Shown here: positions 1 through 6,463 of the stretch, piece by piece
Position numbering within the stretch: position 1 is the stretch's first letter
How the letters are laid out: every line of letters begins with the position of its first letter
Source of the DNA: JAOXRU01 sp965247735
Lineage (GTDB): Bacteria; Bacteroidota; Bacteroidia; Flavobacteriales; Flavobacteriaceae
Assembly (NCBI GenBank): GCA_965247735.1
Contig: CBDFHN010000001.1
Coordinates: forward strand, 806,001 to 870,000
DNA: 64,000 bases
Reading direction: 5' to 3'
The notes under the pieces: model-generated
What the model saw: the letters and a program-made list of their open reading frames with translations, nothing else
Databases searched by the model: none
What the model was told of the DNA's origin: nothing
Made by a program: the position numbers and the translations under genes

Positions 1-441
1 GCTATTGATAATGTGAATTCGATGCGCATTAAAATCAACATCTTCTAATCTTAGTTTTAGTAATTCACTAATCCTGAGCCCCGAAGAATAAAGCAAAGAC
101 AAAATTACACGATGTTTTAAATTAGGACAATGTTTAGGATTAAGCAAGCTTTTGATTTCTTTCTGGTTAAGAACAACAGGAATTTTAACTTTAGACCGGT
201 TTCCCTTTAATTCAATGCATCGATGGGGAGTGTTCATTACTTTGAATAAAAATCGATACCCATATACTAAAATCTTAATAGAAGAATGGCTTACTTTTCG
301 AAGCCGTAAGTTATAGATGTATTCTGTAATTTGATCATCACTTAGCAAGTGAAAACTTTTGCCATAATATAAACTGATCTGACATAAGGCTCGTAAATAG
401 TTTTTACAGGTAGATTCCGAATAACCAGATGCTATATACAC
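1..441 (-). CDS. Tyrosine recombinase of the transposase cassette, 3' part outside the window
   Basis: The first 147 codons of the same recombinase that is complete at 14898-15710. It holds the N-terminal SAM-like DNA-binding domain and the start of the catalytic domain with the GLRISELL motif carrying the first catalytic arginine; the HxxR, H and Tyr boxes lie beyond the edge. The likely start is GTG at 441. As in the other copies, an open frame with no ATG continues upstream of that codon and still reads like recombinase sequence, so the true N-terminus may be longer. It acts in DNA strand exchange, presumably on the ends of its own cassette (inference). Confidence 0.8.
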   Translation of the reverse strand, partial: MYIASGYSESTCKNYLRALCQISLYYGKSFHLLSDDQITEYIYNLRLRKVSHSSIKILVYGYRFLFKVMNTPHRCIELKGNRSKVKIPVVLNQKEIKSLLNPKHCPNLKHRVILSLLYSSGLRISELLKLRLEDVDFNAHRIHIINS

Positions 442-603
442 CTTTCTGTACCTCTGATAAGCCTTTATAAAATTTGGTACCGTTCTTTTTGCTAATTCTG
501 AGCAAGGCTCAACTCTTTTTTTTGATACATAATTAGTAGATTTTGATTATAGCTCTTAATTTACAAAATCTAGAGGAGAAAAGTTACCGAAGGTTTAGTT
601 CAA
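1..603 (-). mobile_element. Third copy of the IS91-type transposase cassette, cut by the window edge
   Basis: Bases 1-603 match 15270-15872 almost base for base, so this is the upstream end of the 2428-bp cassette that is complete at 13445-15872 and 16513-18940. Its inner end falls at AA^C (603/604), the same junction base pattern as the other two copies. The transposase part lies beyond the left edge. Confidence 0.85.
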
Positions 604-732
604 CGTTGTTGTATAAGATTAGTTGCGTGTTTTAAGCACTAAAGTTAGCAAATAAATCACACATAGAAAGTCCGCGAGAACTTTCATAAGTAGACTAAAA
701 CCAGCAATTAATTTTATACGGTGTTAGCACAC
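604..732 (-). repeat. attC-like recombination site of the esterase cassette
   Basis: About 129 bp between the AA^C junction at 603/604 and the stop of the esterase gene. The outer arms GTATAAGATTAGTTGC (611-626) and GCAATTAATTTTATAC (704-719) form an imperfect inverted repeat. Its gene-proximal end reads GTTAGCACAC, which matches the first bases of the same cassette at 1933-1942, the core/inverse-core relation of integron cassettes. Its centre differs from the five 185-193 bp sites elsewhere in the array. Confidence 0.7.
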
Positions 733-736
733 GTAT

Positions 737-1921
737 TTAATTTTTCAGTTCTTCCAATCTTTTCTTTATGTCAATACTTTTCGGATTTAATTTTAATGCT
801 TTTTGATAAAACCTTTCCGCCTTTATTTTATCTCCTTTAATTTTATAAGCTTTAGCTAAATTACTCCAAGTACTGCTCGATAAGGGATAGTTTTGAGTGT
901 TGTAATTAAAGTAAAAAATTGCTTTTTCAATATCTGGTCGATTATATAGAAATAAATTACCATAATAATTAATTAGTCCTTCGGGCAAATAAATATTATA
1001 GCCAAGTCGTTCTGAAAGTGTAGAAAACTTTGTTTTTATCAGTTCTGGATTGGTGTACATTTCATCATAATTTACCATATGCCCTCTAAAAATATATTTC
1101 ATACCATCAATAAATGAAATTAGAGGCATAGAATGATGATTCTCTTTTTTATACTTATATTTTTTATAATCAAAACTAATATTAGGTGGAAGAGTTTGTT
1201 CAAATTCTTGAATAAAAGTCCATCCAGGATTATACTCTTCAGGGTAAACTTTATTCGAAACCCTATCTACGGTTGTGAAGAAAATATCTCGTTTAGAACC
1301 TTTGTATTCTTTAGAAAAATTCTTGAGACGTTTCATCATTACCTCATTGTCCCACCACGCACTAAAATCAATTACTAAATAAGAGTTAAATGTTTCAGGA
1401 ATTGAAAATAAAGCTTGTAAAACAGGTAAACCTGTAAATGAATAACCTACAAAAGTCCGATATGAATTAGTTCTGTATTTATGTTCAACAAATGGAATTA
1501 ACTCTTTTTGAATAAATTTCAGAAAGTCATCTGCACCTCCACTAACTTCTAATCCTTTTTCCGCTTCCTTTGTGTAACCAATTAAGGAATTTGTAGGAGA
1601 AGAATCTTTAACTCGGTCTTGACTCGTAATTCCTATAACAATCATTTCAGGTATTTGTGGACTGGCATCACTACTTAATTGTGTAATTACTCCTGAAAAT
1701 GAATTAAAAAATTTTCTTCCATCTAAAAGATATAGTACAGGATAATTTATATAATTATTTTCATTATAAGAATTAGGAAGGTATACTGAAATTTCTCTAT
1801 CTGAATTAAGTATTTCAGATTTGATTGTTAATCTTTTTCCAATGATGATATCCTTCTCATTTTGTCCATATGATGTATTAAAAAAAATTGTTAATATTAG
1901 TAGGGTAAATAGTTTTCTCAT
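737..1921 (-). CDS. Secreted alpha/beta-hydrolase (esterase D / IroE type) with C-terminal TPR
   Basis: A protein of about 394 aa starting at M (1921), chosen because it gives a clean signal peptide (MRKLFTLLILTIFF...SYGQ); an upstream in-frame ATG would lie inside the neighbouring recombination site. The central domain looks like the esterase D family: YPVLYLLDGR near the N-terminus, a nucleophile elbow G-Y-S-F-T-G around residue 160, and a late His in NHHSMPLI. The elbow has Thr where the usual GxSxG has Gly. The last 45 residues form one TPR-like helix pair. It is the only gene of its cassette, starts about 20 bp after the cassette's 5' end and stops 5 bp before the attC-like site. Substrate unknown; hydrolysis of an ester in the periplasm or outside is inferred. 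Confidence 0.75.
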   Translation of the reverse strand: MRKLFTLLILTIFFNTSYGQNEKDIIIGKRLTIKSEILNSDREISVYLPNSYNENNYINYPVLYLLDGRKFFNSFSGVITQLSSDASPQIPEMIVIGITSQDRVKDSSPTNSLIGYTKEAEKGLEVSGGADDFLKFIQKELIPFVEHKYRTNSYRTFVGYSFTGLPVLQALFSIPETFNSYLVIDFSAWWDNEVMMKRLKNFSKEYKGSKRDIFFTTVDRVSNKVYPEEYNPGWTFIQEFEQTLPPNISFDYKKYKYKKENHHSMPLISFIDGMKYIFRGHMVNYDEMYTNPELIKTKFSTLSERLGYNIYLPEGLINYYGNLFLYNRPDIEKAIFYFNYNTQNYPLSSSTWSNLAKAYKIKGDKIKAERFYQKALKLNPKSIDIKKRLEELKN

Positions 1922-1942
1922 TTTTGTTTTTATGTGTGCTAA

Positions 1943-2135
1943 CGTCTCGGCTATGGTTAGTACGGGAATTAAAATTACTAAATTTCCGATTAAGCACTTA
2001 GCCAAAACTTTTTATTTTGTTTTATCTTTTTCTTTATAAAGCCAAATCAAAAAGATTTGGTGGACTTGGTTTAAAACTCTAAACTTTGGGTTAAGAACCA
2101 AAACCCGTATTAATTATAGCCATTGTTACCAATAG
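1943..2135 (-). repeat. attC-like site (long class) of the DUF262 cassette
   Basis: 193 bp with outer arms GGCTATGGTTAGTACGGG (1950-1967) and CCCGTATTAATTATAGCC (2104-2121), an imperfect inverted repeat, and inner complementary arms around CCAAATC/GATTTGG. The end next to the gene, GTTACCAATA, repeats the first bases of the same cassette (about 3844-3852). Closely related to the sites at 4492, 5189, 6116 and 11391, as expected of a resident integron-type array. Confidence 0.75.
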
Positions 2136-2138
2136 TAC

Positions 2139-3824
2139 TTATTGAATTTTCCAAATACTTTTCGCTTGTTTGGATAAATTAGATTGTCTATGTTTTATTT
2201 TCTGTGCGGTCCATTGTTCAAAATCAAAAGTATTAGTCATTTTATATATACTTGTTTTGTAAATTTCTTTCTTTTCTCCAATAGGCTTTACGCCACAATT
2301 ATTGTTTTTTTTTGGTTCTAGTAAGGTATAATTTCCAATTCTATAGATAAAGTCTGGTTGAATGTCCTTCATAAAAATATCGTCCCAATGTTCATTTGGG
2401 TTTTCAGGAAGAATATGTTCAATAGAACCTTCATCGTCAATATAATGGTAAGAAGTATTTGCTATATGATTTTCCAAAGAAAATAAAATATATCTTACAA
2501 GTTTCGTTTTTCGTTTAGTACTAATTGAAATTGAATTGAACGCATTCTGAAAAGCTTCATCATTAGGATATATTCTTTTTAATGTTTCAAATACTCCAGA
2601 GTGACTTGTCAATTTACCTTTAGATACTTTTACAGCCGCATCATTATATACAGTTTCAAGTATATTTGTTTTTAAACCACTAATTACTGAATAACGAAAA
2701 GATATTACGGAACACATTTTACAGACCTTTGCAAAATCCTTAATATTAAACTGGGAGTAACAAGCTAAAAGCAAGGGAAATGATTGTCGGATATTAAATA
2801 ACTGTAATTCGGATAATGCTGATTTAATTTCTTTTTCACCTTTCCATAAATCATCATTTGGATTATATAGAGCCGCGAATAATTCTGCATTTATTTCTAA
2901 ATCACCAATTAAATCAAACACATCTGTGGCGTTTAGAACTGTTCTTTTAATACGTTTAAATAATTCTTTTTCCGTAACGAGTTTATTTCGGGAAATCCAA
3001 AAATAGCGAAGAAAGTATGAAAAGTCTTTATATCTAACAAATTTCAATATGTTTTCCCATTTATTTTTAAGATGCTGATGGTCTGCTTCATCTACTTTGG
3101 AAAATAAGTAGTTCTTTAATAAATCAGTTACGGATAAATCAAGACCTCTATCATTTAATGTTTCAAAAACCAAATAGGCATTGAGTTCATCAACAACGGA
3201 TATTTCAATAAAAGTCAGGTTGTCACCAATAAACTCAAGGAAGTCTACTAGTTCCGATGTTGAATTTTGAACATAGACTTCTTTTATCAATTTATCATAG
3301 AAGAAATTATAAGCTCCAATTAAATTTTTATTGGACTTAGATAGTTTTCGTATGTTATTTACTTCATGAAATTGTATTAAATAAGAGGCATATGTAGGAT
3401 TGTTTTCATTATTTAAAACCAATTTATTTGTAAACATTAAAGACGAAGCCGATTTAAATCCTATATATTTTTTCAAAAGGATATCTTTTCTTTCTTTATT
3501 GTTTTCGGCATCAATATCATTTGATATTAAGTCGTTAATAATTCGGATACAGCTTAATGCTAAAATACTTAAAGTCGTTAACCTTTGTTGTCCATCAATG
3601 ATTTCGAATTTTTTTGATTCTTTCTTCATTAACACTAAAGCTCCCATGTAATGCTTTGTGTTATCATTTTTGGCATTATTTATATCAAGCCATAAATCGT
3701 CCCAATTATCGTCAGTCCAAGAATAATCTCTTTGAAACATTGGAACATTATAAACATTGTCCCCTGCAATCAGTCCACTAAAAGATATTGTATTTGCATT
3801 TAAAAGTTGTTCGTTTTGACTCAT
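2139..3824 (-). CDS. DUF262-DUF1524 protein, GmrSD-like nuclease
   Basis: 561 aa. The N-terminal DUF262 domain (ParB/sulfiredoxin-like fold) shows VPMFQRDYSW near residue 28 and the IIDGQQRLTTL motif near residue 75; the DGQQR signature is typical of this family and linked to nucleotide hydrolysis. The C-terminal 100 residues are a DUF1524 HNH-type nuclease with IEHILPENPNEHW followed by IGNYTLLE and an Asn/Lys-rich end. Relatives such as GmrSD cut modified phage DNA, so a defence role is likely but inferred. It sits alone in its cassette, 28 bp from the cassette's 5' end, directly downstream of two 320-bp cassettes that carry a possible promoter. Confidence 0.85.
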   Translation of the reverse strand: MSQNEQLLNANTISFSGLIAGDNVYNVPMFQRDYSWTDDNWDDLWLDINNAKNDNTKHYMGALVLMKKESKKFEIIDGQQRLTTLSILALSCIRIINDLISNDIDAENNKERKDILLKKYIGFKSASSLMFTNKLVLNNENNPTYASYLIQFHEVNNIRKLSKSNKNLIGAYNFFYDKLIKEVYVQNSTSELVDFLEFIGDNLTFIEISVVDELNAYLVFETLNDRGLDLSVTDLLKNYLFSKVDEADHQHLKNKWENILKFVRYKDFSYFLRYFWISRNKLVTEKELFKRIKRTVLNATDVFDLIGDLEINAELFAALYNPNDDLWKGEKEIKSALSELQLFNIRQSFPLLLACYSQFNIKDFAKVCKMCSVISFRYSVISGLKTNILETVYNDAAVKVSKGKLTSHSGVFETLKRIYPNDEAFQNAFNSISISTKRKTKLVRYILFSLENHIANTSYHYIDDEGSIEHILPENPNEHWDDIFMKDIQPDFIYRIGNYTLLEPKKNNNCGVKPIGEKKEIYKTSIYKMTNTFDFEQWTAQKIKHRQSNLSKQAKSIWKIQ

Positions 3825-3852
3825 GTATTCCTTGGTTTCGTATTATTGGTAA

Positions 3853-4172
3853 CGGTGAGTGCAAACTGCGTTTTAATGCAGCTTTGCACATTGTTATCTT
3901 CTAAAGCGACACATCCAGCTTAGGGCAAGTATGTACACCTTTAGAAACAATACTCAAATATACTATATTCTGAGATAAAAAGCATAGCTTAATATAAACA
4001 CCAATTGTTTACCAACTTTGGCAAGTATTGTGCGTACAGTTTTTAAAATCTATTAGCGATATGCTAGATTCTGCTTTTCAATTTTTTTATTGGATTGAGT
4101 CGGTAGTTAATTTACATACAGATTCATTTGAGTTAGAGCAATGTATTAAACATTGCGGAGCGTTGAAGATAA
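3853..4172 (-). repeat. 320-bp cassette without sense ORF, copy a
   Basis: A complete small cassette bounded by AA^C at both ends, starting with a short attC-like hairpin at 3853-3902 (GTGCAAACTGC ... GCAGCTTTGCAC, 8-base loop). No usable ORF is seen on the cassette's own (-) strand. On the + strand a short frame (start ATG near 4059) is open to the attC. A - strand -7 element TATATTTG lies at 3955-3962. Near-identical units follow at 4173, 15873 and 16193. This copy has a diverged stretch near 4094-4140. Confidence 0.75.
3955..3990 (-). promoter_or_regulatory. Candidate promoter inside the 320-bp cassettes
   Basis: On the - strand the sequence TATATTTG (3955-3962) fits the Bacteroidota -7 consensus TAnnTTTG exactly; the -33 region is only T-rich (GCTTTTT), not a clear TTG. 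Transcription would run to lower coordinates, out of the cassette and into the DUF262 gene. The same element is kept in the other copies at 4274-4281, 15975-15982 and 16295-16302. Inference: these may be promoter cassettes. Confidence 0.4.
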
Positions 4173-4491
4173 CGTTGAGTCAAACTGCGTTTTAATGCAG
4201 CTTTGCACATTGTTATCTTCTAAAGCGACACATCCAGCTTAGGGCAAGTATGTACACCTTTAGAAACAATACTCAAATATACTATATTCTGAGATAAAAA
4301 GCATAGCTTAATATAAACACCAATTGTTTACCAACTTTGGCAAGAATTGTGCGTACAGTTTTTAAAATCTATTAGCGATATGCTAGATTCTGCTTTTCAA
4401 TTTTTTTATTCATTTGAGTCGGTAGTCAATATGCGTATTGATTTGTATGAGTGAGAGCAAAGTATTAAACATTGCGGAGCGTTGAAGATAA
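4173..4491 (-). repeat. 320-bp cassette without sense ORF, copy b
   Basis: 319 bp, bounded by AA^C at 4172/4173 and 4491/4492, with its attC-like hairpin at 4173-4220. It follows copy a head to tail. The + strand short frame of copies a and c is closed here by TGA (TATGAGTGA). It starts TTATCTTC on the - strand and its attC end reads GTTATCTTC, so core and inverse core agree. Confidence 0.75.
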
Positions 4492-4683
4492 CGTCCAGTA
4501 TAAGAATAGTAAGGGCTTAAAATGTACTTATTTATTGGTTTAGGACTTAGCCAAATTTACAATTTTCGTTTTAATTTTTTCTCTTTAAATCGTCAAATTG
4601 TAAATTTGGCGAACTTGGCAAAAATGAAACCAACTTTGGGTTAAGCACTTTGCCCTTATTATTTTTATACATTGTTACCATAC
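4492..4683 (-). repeat. attC-like site (long class) of the SRPBCC cassette
   Basis: 192 bp. Outer arms GTATAAGAATAGTAAGGGC (4497-4515) and GCCCTTATTATTTTTATAC (4652-4670) pair with few mismatches; inner arms AAATTTACAATT / AATTGTAAATTT also pair. The end GTTACCATAC matches the first bases of the same cassette near 5180-5188. Confidence 0.75.
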
Positions 4684-4690
4684 GTACTCT

Positions 4691-5167
4691 TTATTCTTTT
4701 ATTATTTCTTTCCACTTGTCAGATTCCGCAAACTCTTTCACGATTCGATTCCGTTCAGTTAATAATTCCGTCATATATTTTTTCAGGAATAATTTGTCGG
4801 CTAGTTTCCCTAAAATTCCCAAAGGTGATTTATAATCAAAAAAATCCGTCATTAGCGTTCCGCCATTCAAATCCGCAAAATGATGTTCGTGTTTAAATTC
4901 AGAGAATGCTCCTTTTTGCATTTCGTCCGCAAAATAATTCGGTCTTTTAAATTCCGTAATCTTTGAAGTCAGATTTTGATATATTCCAAAATGTTTGGCT
5001 CTCCAAGTTACACTTTCATTCATTCCAATTAATCCGCTAGTTTTTCCAGAAATAGCTTTTTCATTCGTATGCTCAGTCGAAATTTCATGCAAATCAATAC
5101 TTCTGGAAAGGTCAAAAACTATTGCTTTATCCGCTTTTATTTCAGTTCGGATTTCGATTCGTGGCAT
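4691..5167 (-). CDS. SRPBCC (START/Bet v1-fold) family protein
   Basis: 158 aa with the layout of SRPBCC ligand-binding proteins: an N-terminal beta strand (RIEIRTEIKADKAIVFDL), a central LTSKITEFKRPNYFADEM stretch, FKHEHHFADLNGGTLMTDFF, and a long C-terminal helix with YMTELLTERNRIVKEF. Such proteins bind small hydrophobic ligands; the ligand is not known. No signal peptide, so cytoplasmic. Single gene of its cassette: the ATG is about 20 bp from the cassette's 5' end and the stop 8 bp before the attC-like site. No promoter of its own is visible. Confidence 0.8.
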   Translation of the reverse strand: MPRIEIRTEIKADKAIVFDLSRSIDLHEISTEHTNEKAISGKTSGLIGMNESVTWRAKHFGIYQNLTSKITEFKRPNYFADEMQKGAFSEFKHEHHFADLNGGTLMTDFFDYKSPLGILGKLADKLFLKKYMTELLTERNRIVKEFAESDKWKEIIKE

Positions 5168-5188
5168 TTTTTTTTGTATGTATGGTAA

Positions 5189-5381
5189 CGACTCGGCTAT
5201 GGTTAGTACGGGAATTAAAAAGCGATTAATTTCCGATTAAGCACTTAGCCAAATCTTTTTATTTTGTTTTATCTTTTTGTTTTTTAAAGCCAAATCAAAA
5301 GATTTGGCGGACTTAGTAAATATACACTAAACTTTGGGTTAAGCACCAAAACCCGTATTAATTATAGCCATTGTTAGCAGC
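5189..5381 (-). repeat. attC-like site (long class) of the DUF1493 cassette
   Basis: 193 bp, the closest relative of the site at 1943. Outer arms GGCTATGGTTAGTACGGG (5195-5212) and CCCGTATTAATTATAGCC (5352-5369); inner arms CCAAATCTTTT / AAAAGATTTGG. The gene-proximal end GTTAGCAGC repeats the first bases of the same cassette (6107-6115). Confidence 0.75.
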
Positions 5382-5390
5382 TTTTATCTT

Positions 5391-5717
5391 TTAATTAATC
5401 CACTTTCCAGCTTCAATTACTCTTTCAAGATGTCCCATAGTTACATCTGGTTTCAAATACTTTCTTCGTTCTTTATTTATTAAATTTTTAATCCAATTTA
5501 TAGGTCTTGGCACAAAGTCAGGTCCTCCGTCAATGTGCAAATCAATATCGAAATCATCTAGATTTTTAATTTCAAATTCGTCAAAGAAATCTTCGAAAAA
5601 ACTAATTGAATCAATTCCATAGAATCCAATGTCTTCAGCCAGTTTTAACTCGGGTATTATCTCATCAGCTTTGAGATGAGTCCTACTAGTTAAAAAATCA
5701 ATTAGTTCTTGTTTCAT
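5391..5717 (-). CDS. DUF1493 (acyl-carrier-like) protein
   Basis: 108 aa from ATG at 5717; an in-frame TTG four codons earlier would overlap the upstream gene. It resembles DUF1493: an N-terminal helix (LIDFLTSRTHLKADEI), LAEDIGFYGIDSISFFEDF, which recalls the carrier-protein D-S-x-x segment, and the family's conserved end FVPRPINW. Function of the family is not established. It is the second gene of a two-gene cassette: its ATG follows the stop of the upstream gene after one base, which suggests translational coupling and joint function. Confidence 0.7.
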   Translation of the reverse strand: MKQELIDFLTSRTHLKADEIIPELKLAEDIGFYGIDSISFFEDFFDEFEIKNLDDFDIDLHIDGGPDFVPRPINWIKNLINKERRKYLKPDVTMGHLERVIEAGKWIN

Positions 5718-5718
5718 A

Positions 5719-6099
5719 TTAATTGTCAAGTTCTCGATAAAATGAAAAAAGATTTTTATAATGTTCTTTTGTTTTAATTCCCATTATTGACTTTAAATAT
5801 TCCCTTGGTTTCTTTTTTTGTTCCATAATGGTTACTAAAAAATCAGTATATAGATAATTCGTTACGGTATCTTCTGCGTAATCGAAGGCTTCCTCCACAT
5901 TGTTCATAAATTGAATTACATCTTGAAGTTCACCATCTATGACAAATTGTGTTAGTTCTTTCGCTAGTTTGGTCATTATTCCAGAGTTTTCAAATCCTTC
6001 CTTCTCTAGGTCAATTCCTTTGAGTGCCTGTAATTTTTCAATTTTTGGGAATTGTATTTCTAAAGCAGTATAAAATTCAAGAGCGGTTTGTTTTTTCAT
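5719..6099 (-). CDS. Small acidic helical protein of unknown function
   Basis: 126 aa, predicted mainly helical from its composition, with no signal peptide or membrane segment. I do not recognise the family. Notable stretches are EKEGFENSGIMTKLAKEL and VEEAFDYAEDTVTNYLYTDF; the size and acidity resemble immunity proteins of interbacterial toxins, but that is only an analogy. It begins 16 bp after the cassette's 5' end, typical for integron cassettes, and is coupled to the DUF1493 gene downstream. Confidence 0.7.
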   Translation of the reverse strand: MKKQTALEFYTALEIQFPKIEKLQALKGIDLEKEGFENSGIMTKLAKELTQFVIDGELQDVIQFMNNVEEAFDYAEDTVTNYLYTDFLVTIMEQKKKPREYLKSIMGIKTKEHYKNLFSFYRELDN

Positions 6100-6115
6100 T
6101 TGGAATTGCTGCTAA

Positions 6116-6304
6116 CGGTTAGTATAAGAAACGTTGGGCAGTTAAAAAGCACTTTCGTTTCGGTTTATTACTGAGCTAAATATAAATATTTTGCTTTAAT
6201 TTTCTCTTAAATGCCAAATTTTATATTTAGCGGACTTTGTTAATATGCACAGAACTTTGAGTTTAGCACAAACCGCCCTATGTTTTTTATACATTGTTAC
6301 CTGT
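6116..6304 (-). repeat. attC-like site (long class) of the restriction-modification cassette
   Basis: 189 bp with outer arms GTATAAGAAACGTTGGGC (6121-6138) and GCCCTATGTTTTTTATAC (6275-6292). The terminal GTTACCTG repeats the first bases of the same cassette (TTACCTG at about 11384-11390 on the - strand), although the cassette is 5.3 kb long. Bases 6305-6409 between this site and the methyltransferase promoter hold nothing I recognise. Confidence 0.7.
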
Positions 6305-6409
6305 CTGGCTTCCTTTACGTAAACTTGCTAGCGTTGGCAAAGGCATACTCTTTTACAGTTTTGGTGTAACGTGGATGGAGCGACTGGAAATGTGTATGGC
6401 TTTTAGCGT

Positions 6410-6455
6410 TTGGCAATTCCAATATTTATAAATATATTTGCATACTATAATTAGC
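6410..6455 (+). promoter_or_regulatory. Methyltransferase promoter with a controller-protein box
   Basis: TTG (6410-6412), then 20 bp, then TATATTTG (6433-6440): a full Bacteroidota -33/-7 promoter on the + strand. Immediately downstream, CTATAATTAGC (6445-6455) differs in one base from CTATAGTTAGC at 11260-11270 in front of the controller/endonuclease operon. A controller bound here would cover the transcription start and could repress the methyltransferase. Confidence 0.6.
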
Positions 6456-6463
6456 GAAATAAA

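Noticed and set aside
737..2005. Longer N-terminus of the esterase (start at 2005)
   Set aside because: The extra 28 codons lie in the attC-like site; the signal peptide starts at 1921.
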